Below, piece after piece: positions 9,990 to 19,068 of a stretch of 64,000 nt of DNA. Location: NCBI GenBank assembly GCA_900466945.1, contig UBNV01000013.1:217031-281030 (forward strand), read 5' to 3'. The notes beneath the pieces are model-generated. The model saw only the letters and a list, made by a program, of their open reading frames with translations. It searched no databases and had not been told where the DNA came from. The stretch comes from Hyphomicrobiales bacterium. Its GTDB lineage: Bacteria > Pseudomonadota > Alphaproteobacteria > Rhizobiales > Rhizobiaceae. The stretch's first letter is position 1. Each line of letters begins with the position of its first letter. A program made the translations under genes and the position numbers.

Positions 9990-10568
9990 GTGAGCATGAG
10001 ATTGCCTATCCATTCGTCCACTGAGAACCAGACCTTGCAAGCGCTCAACCTGCGCCGCCTTCGCGCTCAAGATGCCTCTGCCTTTAAAGATATCCGACTT
10101 GAAGGTCTCCGTCTTCATCCGGTTGCTTTTGGCGCATCCTTCGCCGAGGAACAGTCCCAGGCTCTCGAGCGCTTTGCAGACAGGCTTGAGAACGGACATG
10201 TCATGGCCGCTGTCGCGGATGATGCCATTGCCGGCGTCGTTGGCCTTGCATGCTCCCGCGCCGAAAAGACCAGACATATCGGGCTGATCTGGGGTCTCTA
10301 TGTCCGTCCATCCTGGCGTCGCTCGGGCGTCGCAAGACGTCTGCTCGAGACCGTGATATCGGACGCAATGCACATGCATCCACAGGACTGGCTGCCCGAT
10401 CTGCGTTCGCTACGCATCTGTGTCGAGGCCAACAACAGAGCGGCGATCGAACTTTACGAAGCCCTCGGCTTCAGCGCATGGGCCGTCGAAAAACAGGCTC
10501 TCCGGGTCGGTGACCACTTCCACGACGAGATCCATATGCGTCTCGATTTCGTGCCGCAGAACCGATGA
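9990..10568 (+). CDS. GNAT family N-acetyltransferase
   Basis: Acetyl-CoA-dependent N-acetyltransferase of unknown acceptor. The fold shows as LRRLRAQDASAFKDIRLEGL at the start, the acetyl-CoA loop VRPSWRRSGVARRLLE (motif A, R/Q-x2-G-x-G/A type) and the motif B segment EANNRAAIELYEALGF. 192 aa with no other domain. The start is GTG at 9990 or ATG two codons later at 9996; neither has a strong ribosome site. The neighbours give no clue to the substrate. Confidence 0.85.
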   Translation: MSMRLPIHSSTENQTLQALNLRRLRAQDASAFKDIRLEGLRLHPVAFGASFAEEQSQALERFADRLENGHVMAAVADDAIAGVVGLACSRAEKTRHIGLIWGLYVRPSWRRSGVARRLLETVISDAMHMHPQDWLPDLRSLRICVEANNRAAIELYEALGFSAWAVEKQALRVGDHFHDEIHMRLDFVPQNR

Positions 10569-10607
10569 AAAGCGCCCTATTCTGCCGCAATCATAATATG
10601 AAATAAA

Positions 10608-11426
10608 TCAAATATCTAATTCGAATTCCATGATAAATTGATCATAGCCTGGCTCAACATGCGGCGGCGTCTCGCCCATTACGGTCTCATAGTCGAGCGG
10701 CGTATGCATATGCGTCAGCACCGCATGAACAGGCGCGATCCGCTCGATCCATCCCAGCGCCTGTTCAAGCGACAGGTGGCTCGGATGCGGCCGATACTGC
10801 AGCGCGTCAATGTAAAGCAGGTCTAGTCCAGACAGTTTGGCAACCGTCTCCGCGGGGAAGTCAGAGACATCGCAGCAGTAGGCAACATTGCCGATCCGAA
10901 GACCGATCGACACGATATCACCATGCTCCTGCATGAGCGGCATCATCGTGATCGGACCGCCAGCCCCTTCAACGATGATCGGCTTATCCATATGCTCGAT
11001 GACATGCGGTGCCACGATCGGCGGATAGCTGCTGCCGGCAGGCGTCTTCAGGCAATAGCCGAAGCCTTCCTCGATCCGGGCCATCGTATACGGTTCCGCA
11101 TAAATCGGGATCCGGTTCTTTTGGGTGATGAAATATCCTCTGAGATCATCGATGCCATGCAGATGGTCGGCATGCGCATGGCTGTAGACGACGGCATCGA
11201 GATGCTCGACCCTTGAACGGACCATCTGTTCACGAAAATCCGGGCCGGTATCGACGACGACGACCGTCTTGCCGCCATCAGTTGCGATCTGCTCGATCAG
11301 GAAGGATGCGCGGGTCCGGCGGTTGCGCGGATTGGCGGGGTCGCAATTGCCCCAGTCGCCATTGATCCGGGGCACGCCCGGTGACGACGAACAACCGAGC
11401 AGCGTGAACCGGCGCGTGACGTTCAT
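10608..11426 (-). CDS. MBL-fold metallo-hydrolase (PhnP/RNase Z-like)
   Basis: Predicted metal-dependent phosphodiesterase-like hydrolase. The metal-binding signature SHAHADHLHGIDDL is intact, preceded by VVDTGPDFREQ and followed by further His/Asp ligands (CDVSDFPAE, LTHMHTPLDYE). It resembles PhnP-type cyclic phosphodiesterases, but no phosphonate genes are near. ATG at 11426 follows tatD by 10 bases with GGGAG as ribosome site, so it is the last gene of the minus-strand metG-tatD operon; this tatD-MBL pairing is, from memory, conserved in rhizobia. Confidence 0.87.
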   Translation of the reverse strand: MNVTRRFTLLGCSSSPGVPRINGDWGNCDPANPRNRRTRASFLIEQIATDGGKTVVVVDTGPDFREQMVRSRVEHLDAVVYSHAHADHLHGIDDLRGYFITQKNRIPIYAEPYTMARIEEGFGYCLKTPAGSSYPPIVAPHVIEHMDKPIIVEGAGGPITMMPLMQEHGDIVSIGLRIGNVAYCCDVSDFPAETVAKLSGLDLLYIDALQYRPHPSHLSLEQALGWIERIAPVHAVLTHMHTPLDYETVMGETPPHVEPGYDQFIMEFELDI

Positions 11427-11436
11427 CGAAGCTCCC

Positions 11437-12222
11437 TTAGCTGAGCCGTGGCATCTTGGAGAAGCATCGAAAGGCATTCTCTGTCGTGATGTCTGCCATC
11501 TCGGCGTAGCTCACGCCCTTCACTTCGGCCAGAACCTCCGCCGTGTTCACCACATAGGACGGCTCGTTGCGTTTGCCACGCCAGCGCTTGGGCGCCAGAT
11601 ACGGCGCGTCGGTCTCGACCAGCAGCCGGTCCATCGGAACGCTCTTGGCGATCTCGCGCAGCTCTTCCGATTTCGGAAAGGTCACGATGCCGGAGAAGGA
11701 GACGTAGCCGCCGAGTGCCACGCCGGTATCGGCAAGCGCCTGGCCGGAGGAGAAGCAGTGCAGAATAAAGGGGAAGGCGCCCTTCCCTGTTTCTTCTGTC
11801 AGGATTGCAGCCATATCGTCATCCGCGCTGCGGCTATGGATGACGAGCGGAAGCCCCGTTCGCCGCGCCGCCTCGATGTGGCGGATCAGGCCCGTCTTCT
11901 GATCCTCGGGCGTCTGCGTGTCATAGAAATAGTCGAGCCCGGCCTCGCCGATCGCCACGATCTTCTCGTGGCTTTCCGCTAGCCGCACCAGCTCGTCCGC
12001 CGTCACATCCAGCTCGTCGCCGGCATTGTTCGGATGGGTTCCAACTGAGCAGAACACGCTCGGATAGCGCTCGGTCAGCGCCAGCAATGTCTCGAGCTTG
12101 CGGACCCGCGTCGAGATCGTCACCATTTGGCTGACGCCCGCCTGATGAGCCCGCGTGACCAGTTCGTCACGCTCTGCGTCGAAATCGGCGAAGTCCAGAT
12201 GGCAATGGGTATCGATCAGCAT
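11437..12222 (-). CDS. TatD family metal-dependent deoxyribonuclease
   Basis: TIM-barrel hydrolase of the TatD family, with 3'-5' exonuclease activity in E. coli. Metal ligands are seen in MLIDTHCHLDF (residues 5-7), GEAGLDYFYD, VIHSRSADDD, HCFSSG and ETDAPYLAPK. 261 aa is standard. It starts 4 bases after the metG stop, with an AAGGCGTGAG ribosome site overlapping the end of metG, so translation is likely coupled. Confidence 0.92.
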   Translation of the reverse strand: MLIDTHCHLDFADFDAERDELVTRAHQAGVSQMVTISTRVRKLETLLALTERYPSVFCSVGTHPNNAGDELDVTADELVRLAESHEKIVAIGEAGLDYFYDTQTPEDQKTGLIRHIEAARRTGLPLVIHSRSADDDMAAILTEETGKGAFPFILHCFSSGQALADTGVALGGYVSFSGIVTFPKSEELREIAKSVPMDRLLVETDAPYLAPKRWRGKRNEPSYVVNTAEVLAEVKGVSYAEMADITTENAFRCFSKMPRLS

Positions 12223-12226
12223 CGTC

Positions 12227-13780
12227 TCACGCCTTGCCCGCGTCCGGGGCGACGTAGCGCGGATAGACCGGCGACGGTGCCGGCAGCTCTGTGCCGGGCG
12301 TCAGACGGCCGGCTGTACCCAGCTTGGCAAACACGCGGTCTTCGTTCGCCACAGCCACCAGATCGAGGATCTTGGCCGAAGAGGCCGGCATGATCGGCTG
12401 GAACAGGATGGCGATCTGGCGCACAACTTCGGCCGTCACATAGAGCACAGTGCCCATGCGCGCCTCGTCGGTCTTCTTCAGCACCCACGGCGCCTGCGCC
12501 GCGAAATAGCGGTCGGCTTCGTTGACGATGTTGATGATGGCGGCCACCGCCTTGTGGATCTGCTGGCGGCCCATTTCCTCGCGGCAAATCGCAATGGCGT
12601 CGTCAGCCACCTTGAGGATCGCCTCGTCTTCAGCCGTCAGCGCGCCGGGTGTCGGCACCCTGCCCTCGCAGTTCTTGTTGATCATCGAGAGCGAGCGGGA
12701 CGCCAGATTGCCGATCCCGTTTGCGAGGTCGGCATTGATGCGGGTCGCGATCCCCTCTTCCGAATAGCTGCCGTCCTGGCCGAAGGACACTTCGCGCAGG
12801 AAGAAATAGCGCACCTGATCCAGGCCGAAATGCGCAACGAGATCCACCGGGTCGACGACATTGCCAACCGACTTCGACATTTTCTCGCCCTTGTTGAGCA
12901 GGAAGCCGTGCGCATAGACGCGCTTAGGCAACGGTAGGCCCGCCGACATGAGGAAGGCTGGCCAGTAGACGGCGTGGAAGCGGATGATGTCCTTGCCGAT
13001 GATATGCACGTCGGCCGGCCAGTATTTCGCAAGTGGACCGTTCTCGTCTTCGACATAGCCGGTTGCGGTGATGTAATTGGTCAGCGCGTCGACCCAGACA
13101 TACATGACATGCTTGTCGTCGCCCGGCACCTTGATGCCCCAGTCGAAGGTCGTGCGCGAGATCGAAAGGTCCTTGAGGCCCGACTTGACGAAGGAGATCA
13201 CTTCGTTGCGGCGCTCGTTCGGACCGATGAAATCAGGCTGATCCTCATAAAGCTTCAGAAGCTTGTCTTCATAGGCCGAGAGCTTGAAGAAATAGCTTTC
13301 CTCTTCCACCCATTCGACCGGCGCACCCTGAGGTCCATAGCGCACGCCATCGGCACGCAGTTCGGTTTCCTCTTCCTGGAAGTAGGCCTCGTCGCGCACG
13401 GAGTACCAGCCGGCATAGCCACCCTTGTAGATGTCGCCGTTCTTCTCCATCCGGCGCCAGACTTCCTGCACCGTCTGATGGTGCCGCTGTTCGGTCGTGC
13501 GGATGAAATCATCGTTCGATGCATTAAGAAGCTTGCCCATCTCACAGAATTCATTCGAATTACGCTCCGCGAGCGCCTCGGGCGAAATGCCTTCGGCGCG
13601 CGCCGTCTGCTGCATCTTCTGCCCGTGTTCGTCTGTACCCGTCAGGAAGAACACGTCCTTGCCGTCGAGCCGCTGGAACCGCGCCATGGCGTCGGTCGCG
13701 ATCAGCTCATAGGCATGGCCGATGTGCGGCTTGCCGTTCGGATAAGAGATGGCAGTGGTGATGTAGAAGGGATCGCTCAT
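12227..13780 (-). CDS. metG: Methionyl-tRNA synthetase
   Basis: Charges tRNA-Met for initiation and elongation. Class I signatures are HIGH at residues 19-22 ([13 protein letters not shown]) and KMSKS near residues 300-304. The 517 aa form lacks the C-terminal dimerisation/tRNA-binding domain of E. coli MetG and shows no CxxC zinc knuckle in the connective peptide, as in the short alphaproteobacterial type. ATG at 13780 begins [14 protein letters not shown]; an upstream in-frame extension to 13816 is not conserved-looking. Sits between holB and tatD. Confidence 0.96.
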   Translation of the reverse strand: MSDPFYITTAISYPNGKPHIGHAYELIATDAMARFQRLDGKDVFFLTGTDEHGQKMQQTARAEGISPEALAERNSNEFCEMGKLLNASNDDFIRTTEQRHHQTVQEVWRRMEKNGDIYKGGYAGWYSVRDEAYFQEEETELRADGVRYGPQGAPVEWVEEESYFFKLSAYEDKLLKLYEDQPDFIGPNERRNEVISFVKSGLKDLSISRTTFDWGIKVPGDDKHVMYVWVDALTNYITATGYVEDENGPLAKYWPADVHIIGKDIIRFHAVYWPAFLMSAGLPLPKRVYAHGFLLNKGEKMSKSVGNVVDPVDLVAHFGLDQVRYFFLREVSFGQDGSYSEEGIATRINADLANGIGNLASRSLSMINKNCEGRVPTPGALTAEDEAILKVADDAIAICREEMGRQQIHKAVAAIINIVNEADRYFAAQAPWVLKKTDEARMGTVLYVTAEVVRQIAILFQPIMPASSAKILDLVAVANEDRVFAKLGTAGRLTPGTELPAPSPVYPRYVAPDAGKA

Positions 13781-13954
13781 GGCTTCTTGTTGTCTTTTCG
13801 TCGGTTGCGATGTCACGGGCCGGACGATGGCGGCGCATAAAGGCCGGCCATGAACGGCAAAAACAATTGGGGTCGAACGCTCTTAAAGCATTCCGTAGCC
13901 TTTAGGAACATCCGTTTTGCTGCAGCGCCACGAAGAGACCAGTTCGCATACGGA

Positions 13955-14980
13955 TCAGCGTACGATCGCCGCCAGCACGTCGAGGATCGTCTGCTTGCGA
14001 TCAAGGTTATACGCCGAGGCCACACCCAGCTGCTGGTTGATGACGGAGGAAAGCCGGGCGTAGTGCTCGGCGGCGCCGAGATCGCCCGCCATCGCAAGCG
14101 TTCGCGCCGTCTCCGCCAGGTGGTCGCCCAGATGTTCGGTGAAGAAACCGAAGGCGACTTCGCTGTCCTTGCCCGACAATGCATCGGCGATCTTGAACAT
14201 CATTCGCCTTTGCGCAGGTCCCGAGGCGGCAAGCATCTGCTCGAAGGCTTCCAGAATATCGGCCCCACCATAATTCACCAGCTTCAGCGCCCGCGCCACG
14301 CTGCCCTTGGCAAGCGAGAGAACCGTCTCCCGCTTCTCCGCAGGAATCGAGAGCCCGAGCTGCCCCAGCGCCTGATCCATCGCCGGCGGTGACAATTCCT
14401 GCAGCTTCAGCGGCAGGCAGCGCGACCGGATGGTCGGCAAGAGCTTCCCGGGCGCATGGGAGAGCACCAGGAACATCGCCCGCTTCGGCGGCTCCTCGAG
14501 GATCTTCAGAATGGCGTTGGCCGCGTTGCGGTTCAGATCGTCGGCCGGATCGATGATCACGATGCGCCAATTGCCCGTGCCCGATGTTTGGCTGAAGAAA
14601 TGGCCTGCCTTGCGCACTTCATCGACAGTGATCGCCGTCCGCACACGCCCGGTCTTCTCGTCCACCGGACGCGCCAGATGCAGGAGATTGTGGCTGGCAC
14701 CAGACGCGAGCTGCCGGGTGACAGGATGTTGCGGATCCGGATCGGCAATCACCTCCGGCGCGGTCGCCGGCTCCGGATGGCGCAGAATGTGGTTGGCGAA
14801 GCGAAAGGCGAGCGTGGCTTTCCCGATCCCCTCGGGCCCCTCGATCAGGACCGCATGGTGCCCCTTGCCCGACCGGTAGCTTCGCGCCAGAAACTCTTCC
14901 GCGTCTTCGTGACCGAAAAGCCTGACATTGCTGACCGGTGCGATCGCCCCGTCGAGAAGCCCTGCCCTCTCGTCGCTCAT
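13955..14980 (-). CDS. holB: DNA polymerase III subunit delta'
   Basis: Clamp-loader subunit of the replicative polymerase. The AAA+ N-terminal part includes a P-loop-like [15 protein letters not shown], then [21 protein letters not shown] and the SRC-type motif in [11 protein letters not shown]. 341 aa from ATG at 14980, which overlaps the tmk stop by ATGA, a classic coupling signal. The tmk-holB order is common in bacteria. I see no zinc-finger Cys quartet, as in other alphaproteobacterial delta' proteins. Confidence 0.92.
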   Translation of the reverse strand: MSDERAGLLDGAIAPVSNVRLFGHEDAEEFLARSYRSGKGHHAVLIEGPEGIGKATLAFRFANHILRHPEPATAPEVIADPDPQHPVTRQLASGASHNLLHLARPVDEKTGRVRTAITVDEVRKAGHFFSQTSGTGNWRIVIIDPADDLNRNAANAILKILEEPPKRAMFLVLSHAPGKLLPTIRSRCLPLKLQELSPPAMDQALGQLGLSIPAEKRETVLSLAKGSVARALKLVNYGGADILEAFEQMLAASGPAQRRMMFKIADALSGKDSEVAFGFFTEHLGDHLAETARTLAMAGDLGAAEHYARLSSVINQQLGVASAYNLDRKQTILDVLAAIVR

Positions 14981-15666
14981 GACCGCGCCGCCTGCCCGCT
15001 GTCGCCGGAGGCTCGCCCGGCCATCACCCGCGTGACTTCCGACAGGATGTCGCGCGCGATGTCCTCCACATCGAGCGAGCCATCCACCACGCGGCAACGC
15101 TCCGGCTCGCGCGCGGCAATGTCGAGAAAACCCTGGCGACGCTTTTCGTGGATTTCGAGCTTTTCCTTCTCGAAGCGGTCGGGACTTGCCCCCTCCGCCG
15201 ATGCCCCCGCCCTCCGGCGCGCCCGCTGCAGGCCCTCGTCCGCCGCAAGGTCCAGCACCAGCGTCACATCAGGCATGGTGGACCCGATCGACACGCGCTC
15301 CAGCGCCGCCATCAACGGCGGTTCGATATTGCCGGTCACACCCTGATAGACGCGGGACGAGTCGACGAAGCGGTCGCAGAGCACGATCTCCCCCCGCGCA
15401 AGCGCCGGCCGGATCACACAGTCCAGATGATCGGCCCGGGCCGCCGCGAAGAGCAGAGCCTCCATGCGCACGCCGAAAGGTTCGGCCGCACCCGAAAGCA
15501 GCACGTGGCGCAAGGCTTCGGCCCCGGCAGAGCCACCCGGCTCGCGCGTCGTCACGACCGTGTGGCCGTCCGCGCGCAAGGCTTCCGTAAGCAGGCGGAT
15601 CTGGGTCGATTTCCCGGCCCCCTCGCCTCCCTCGAAAGTCACGAACAATCCGCGCGCCGTCGTCAA
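14977..15666 (-). CDS. tmk: Thymidylate kinase
   Basis: Phosphorylates dTMP to dTDP with ATP. P-loop GGEGAGKST at residues 13-21, the DR(F/Y) motif in [27 protein letters not shown] for the nucleotide base, and an Arg-rich LID (RARRRAG). 229 aa is typical. The start is TTG at 15666 with AAGG upstream; no better ATG exists. It overlaps holB by four bases and lies 120 bases after dacA. Confidence 0.95.
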   Translation of the reverse strand: MTTARGLFVTFEGGEGAGKSTQIRLLTEALRADGHTVVTTREPGGSAGAEALRHVLLSGAAEPFGVRMEALLFAAARADHLDCVIRPALARGEIVLCDRFVDSSRVYQGVTGNIEPPLMAALERVSIGSTMPDVTLVLDLAADEGLQRARRRAGASAEGASPDRFEKEKLEIHEKRRQGFLDIAAREPERCRVVDGSLDVEDIARDILSEVTRVMAGRASGDSGQAARS

Positions 15667-15786
15667 TGCCTTGCCTACTTCCCGCCTGCGGCCTTACCGA
15701 TTTCGCCCTTCTGGGCCAGCCTACGGCTCTAAACGAAGATGGTGCCTTGCGAAACCGCGAAGACGCGTCAAGGCCCAAGTTTTCCG

Positions 15787-16959
15787 TCAGAGCCAGAAGA
15801 ACAGGAGCTCGATCACCGCATCCCAGGCTCGCTGACGCAGCGTCCCCACCTCGACGGCTTGAGCGCTCTTGAGCGGCACACTGACTAGCGGACGGTCACC
15901 TGACAGGATATTGAGTGTTGCCACCTCGAGGTCGGCCACGACCGGTGGATTGAGCGGCCAGCGATAGACGATCCGCGCCTGCAGCCGCTCCGGATTGTTG
16001 ATCGGCACATAGACCTCGACCGGCTTATCCGCCACCAGCGGCACCTTGGACTGCGCGCCGCCATAGACGCTTGCCTCACCGATCACCTCGCCCGACTGGA
16101 ACAGTGTGCGCATCTCGAAACTGTCGAAACCCCAGTTGAGCAGTCTCGACGCTTCCTCTGTGCGCTCCTTGTCGGTCGCCGCTCCGCCGAGACCCAGGAA
16201 CAACCGCCGTCCGTCCCGCTCCATCGAGGCGACGAGTGCAAAGCCGCTGCCCTCGGCAAAGCCCGTCCCGAGCCCGTCCGCCCCGAAGGTCAGAAGCGGA
16301 TTGCGATTGCGCTGCAGGATCTTGTTCCACTCGAATTCAGGCAGGCTGAAGGTCCGGTAGAGTTCCGGATAGGTCTCGACAAGATGCCGAGACAGCTTCA
16401 CGAGGTCGAGAAGTGTCGAGCGATTGTCCGGATGCGGCAAACCTGTCGCATTGCCGAAGCGGCTGTCCGTCAGCCCGAGCTCGGCGGCCCGCGCATTCAT
16501 CCGCTCGACGAATTTCGCTTCGGAACCTTCCATACCCTCCGCAATGATCAGGCAGCCGTCATTGGCCGTCTGCACCGCGATCCCCTTGATCAGATCACCC
16601 ACCGGTACTTGGCTCTTCACCGCGGCAAACATGGTGGACGTCCGGGACGGCGCGCCGCCCGTGCGCCAGGCATATTCCGACACCGGATAGATCGTATCCG
16701 GCCGGATCTCGCCCTTTGTCAGGGCATCGAACACCACTTCCAAGGTCATCAACTTGGCAAGCGACGCCGGCGCAAAACTCTGGCGTTCGTTCTTGGCGAG
16801 CAGCACGGTGCCGGTCGATGCCTCGACCAGATAGACCTGCCCCGCCTTGGTCTCGATCAACTGCGGAGCGGGAACCGCCTGCGCCAGTGCGCCGGGTATG
16901 CCCGGACCGGTCGAGACAAGTGCTGCAAGCAGCAGAAGGAGGGGGAAGAAACGACGCAT
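15787..16959 (-). CDS. dacA: D-alanyl-D-alanine carboxypeptidase-like protein (PBP5/6 family)
   Basis: Exported class A low-molecular-mass PBP that would trim the terminal D-Ala of peptidoglycan stem peptides. Signal peptide residues 1-27 (AQA-type end). The SxxK motif is ASLAKL (Ser66, Lys69). Two motifs are altered: the SxN triad reads TAN at 131-133 (QTANDGC), and the KTG motif reads GTG at 231-233 (DGLGTGFAEGSGF), so the usual active-site lysine is missing. A C-terminal PBP5-type beta domain (VEVYVPINNPERL) and a hydrophobic terminal stretch follow. Activity may be reduced or different. Start ATG 16959. Confidence 0.88.
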   Translation of the reverse strand: MRRFFPLLLLLAALVSTGPGIPGALAQAVPAPQLIETKAGQVYLVEASTGTVLLAKNERQSFAPASLAKLMTLEVVFDALTKGEIRPDTIYPVSEYAWRTGGAPSRTSTMFAAVKSQVPVGDLIKGIAVQTANDGCLIIAEGMEGSEAKFVERMNARAAELGLTDSRFGNATGLPHPDNRSTLLDLVKLSRHLVETYPELYRTFSLPEFEWNKILQRNRNPLLTFGADGLGTGFAEGSGFALVASMERDGRRLFLGLGGAATDKERTEEASRLLNWGFDSFEMRTLFQSGEVIGEASVYGGAQSKVPLVADKPVEVYVPINNPERLQARIVYRWPLNPPVVADLEVATLNILSGDRPLVSVPLKSAQAVEVGTLRQRAWDAVIELLFFWL

Positions 16960-17014
16960 GATCACACTTCGGCTACGGGGCTGAGGCCCACTCTCGGCCG
17001 CGGCCGCAGCGACG

Positions 17015-18070
17015 TCACCGCCCCTTGGAGAGCTTGATGCCGCCCTTTGCGACCGAGGAGAGAATCGAGCGCTCGGTGAGGCCGTCATTGCGCACGAGAA
17101 TGGCGTCGAAGGCAAGCGCGCCGGCGGCTGGCTGCTCGTCGACATAGGCAGCGGCATAGCCGGAACCGTCATAGCCGTCGATATGATGCGGCCGCGGCAT
17201 CGGCGTCGGACCGTAGTCCGGAAGTGCTGCAAAGCTTTCGCCAGAAACCACGCCGGCGCCCGCACTACCCTGCATCAGAAGCTGCGCATCGAGCGTCTGC
17301 GGAGCTGACCCCCCGCTTGGCGTCGAGCCGGCGAGAGCCGTCTGGTAGGTGGTCGTAACAGGGGGCTGATACTCCGGCACCGTTGCTTCGTTCGAAGCCA
17401 CCATCACGCCGGAAGCGATCTGCCCGCCGGGATCGATAACCGGGCCGCGCTGACCCTTCTTGATATACGAGGCCATGAGATAGGGCATGTCGTGCCCGTC
17501 CATGCGTGCCGGACCGATATACTGCACCCGCACTTCACCCGTGCCGCTATGCTTCATGTCCAGCATATCGGCCGTCTTGCGCGAGAGATCGATGATCCGG
17601 CCCTTGTGGAACGGACCGCGGTCATTGATGCGCACGACGACGGAACTGCCGGTGTTCAGATTGGTAACCCGCGCATAGCTCGGTAGAGGCAGGGTCGGAT
17701 GGGCGGCCGACAGGTGTTCCTTGTCGTAGAGCTCGCCATTCGCCGTCATCCGCCCATGGAAGGCATCGCCATACCAGGAGGCGACGCCGACCTTGTCATA
17801 GCCGGGGTTTTCCTTCGGCACGAAGGTCTTGCCCTTCACAACATAGGGCTTGCCGACCATGTAGCGCCCGCCGCCCTTGGGCACCGGTCCACTCGCCACC
17901 AACCGAGGGCTCGCTTTCACACCATAGATCGATTCGGCGAAATACTCCTTCGATCGTTTCGGCTTCTCGGCCGTCTTGGTCGTCGAACAGGACGCTGTGA
18001 ATGCACACAGCAGAACCAGCCCGAACCACTTCCCCGAATTGGCCAGGCGGCCGCGCATCGAAAATTGCAT
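17015..18070 (-). CDS. rlpA: RlpA-family septal ring lytic transglycosylase lipoprotein
   Basis: Outer-membrane-anchored double-psi beta-barrel protein; RlpA cleaves naked glycan strands at the septum in Pseudomonas. A lipobox TASC places the lipidated Cys at residue 28. The barrel is recognised by GVASWYGDAFHGRMTANGE and VRINDRGPFHKGRIIDLS (catalytic Glu/Asp region). The C-terminal third is low-complexity and no SPOR domain is obvious. Start ATG 18070 is preferred over GTG 18079. Leads the minus-strand run with dacA 55 bases downstream. Confidence 0.9.
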   Translation of the reverse strand: MQFSMRGRLANSGKWFGLVLLCAFTASCSTTKTAEKPKRSKEYFAESIYGVKASPRLVASGPVPKGGGRYMVGKPYVVKGKTFVPKENPGYDKVGVASWYGDAFHGRMTANGELYDKEHLSAAHPTLPLPSYARVTNLNTGSSVVVRINDRGPFHKGRIIDLSRKTADMLDMKHSGTGEVRVQYIGPARMDGHDMPYLMASYIKKGQRGPVIDPGGQIASGVMVASNEATVPEYQPPVTTTYQTALAGSTPSGGSAPQTLDAQLLMQGSAGAGVVSGESFAALPDYGPTPMPRPHHIDGYDGSGYAAAYVDEQPAAGALAFDAILVRNDGLTERSILSSVAKGGIKLSKGR

Positions 18071-18371
18071 CTGTCCCACTTCAGATCAGCGGGGCATGCT
18101 GACATCGCGCCCCATCTGCGAGGCCCCCATGCCCCGCTCACTTGCGCGCAATAAAGCCTGTGCAAAAATGGCCAAAATGGGAAAAGTCACAATTTGAACG
18201 ATCCGAGGCGTCGCCCATCTGATTTCATGGTTAGCGCAGGGTTAATCCGCCGTAAAAACTGAACGGCTCCATCCGGCATGGAAACCGAGACCATGGGACC
18301 AAAATCCATCCTGCAAGTTGACACAATCACCCTTGCCAAGTCTGATCGCTTTGCGCATAACGCACCCGTCC
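18071..18371. other. Intergenic, no gene recognised
   Basis: This stretch separates rlpA (minus) from the tRNA-Ser gene (plus) and must hold both promoters. I see no conserved protein, RNA fold or repeat in it. Confidence 0.4.
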
Positions 18372-18461
18372 GGAAGAGTGTCCGAGTGGTTTAAGGAACC
18401 GGTCTTGAAAACCGGCGTGCGGGAGACCGTACCGTGGGTTCGAATCCCACCTCTTCCGCCA
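18372..18461 (+). tRNA. tRNA-Ser (anticodon UGA)
   Basis: A 90-nt class II tRNA. The acceptor GGAAGAG (18372-18378) pairs with CTCTTCC (18451-18457), followed by discriminator G and encoded CCA. The anticodon stem CCGGT/ACCGG (18399-18403, 18411-18415) encloses loop CTTGAAA with TGA at 18406-18408. A long variable arm (GCGGGAGACCGTACC region) and T-loop GGTTCGAATC complete the fold. It reads UCA and related serine codons. Confidence 0.97.
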
Positions 18462-18502
18462 CTGGCCTCTGTGTCCCCACCGACAACAGGAGAGGAACTC
18501 CA

Positions 18503-18928
18503 GTGACAGCTGCCGAAACAAGCCTGAAGATCATTCGTGCCGAGACCGGCTCTGCCTCAGCGCCTCAGGAATATTTCACCGGTCACGTCCAGATGTGGGG
18601 CCGTTACCAGGGCGAAGCTCCGGCGCGAATTGGCGGCGTCACCGTATCCTTCGCAGCCGGCGCTCGGACGGCCTGGCATACGCATCCGCTCGGACAGACC
18701 CTGTTCATCGCCAGCGGTCGCGGCTGGGTCCAGCAGGAAGGCGAGCCAGTCCAGGAAGTCGGTCCTGGCGATGTGGTCTGGATCCCGCCCCTGATCCGCC
18801 ATTGGCACGGCGCTGTGGCTAGTGAGCCGATGACGCATTTCGCGGTCGCGGAGGCTCTGGACGGCAGTTCGGTCACCTGGATGGAAAAGGTCTCCGACGA
18901 GGATTACCGCATGGGCCTTCAAACGTAG
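18503..18928 (+). CDS. Cupin-domain protein
   Basis: Small 141-aa single cupin barrel. Metal-binding motif 1 is TAWHTHPLGQTLFIASGRG (His-x-His, Gln in place of the usual Glu) and motif 2 is PGDVVWIPPLIRHWHG (terminal His). It resembles YhhW/carboxymuconolactone-type 'quercetin 2,3-dioxygenase-like' cupins; substrate unknown. The GTG at 18503 is chosen because AGGAGAGGAA lies upstream; earlier in-frame codons run into the tRNA gene. Possibly transcribed behind tRNA-Ser. Confidence 0.86.
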   Translation: MTAAETSLKIIRAETGSASAPQEYFTGHVQMWGRYQGEAPARIGGVTVSFAAGARTAWHTHPLGQTLFIASGRGWVQQEGEPVQEVGPGDVVWIPPLIRHWHGAVASEPMTHFAVAEALDGSSVTWMEKVSDEDYRMGLQT

Positions 18929-19068
18929 AAAAGAGACTGCGCGCGGAGCCCTGTCGCCAGCTCGGGGCGGCAGTACCGCGTTGGAGACCAGCGGTCGCTT
19001 TCCCGACAGCCTTCATTTTGCCCGCTTCTTAAGGGCTTGTTAAGAATTCATTCCTGTCGGAGGTCTCT

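Noticed and set aside
12227..13816. Upstream start of metG at 13816
   Set aside because: The extra 12 residues are not family-like, and [14 protein letters not shown] from 13780 is the conserved N-terminus.
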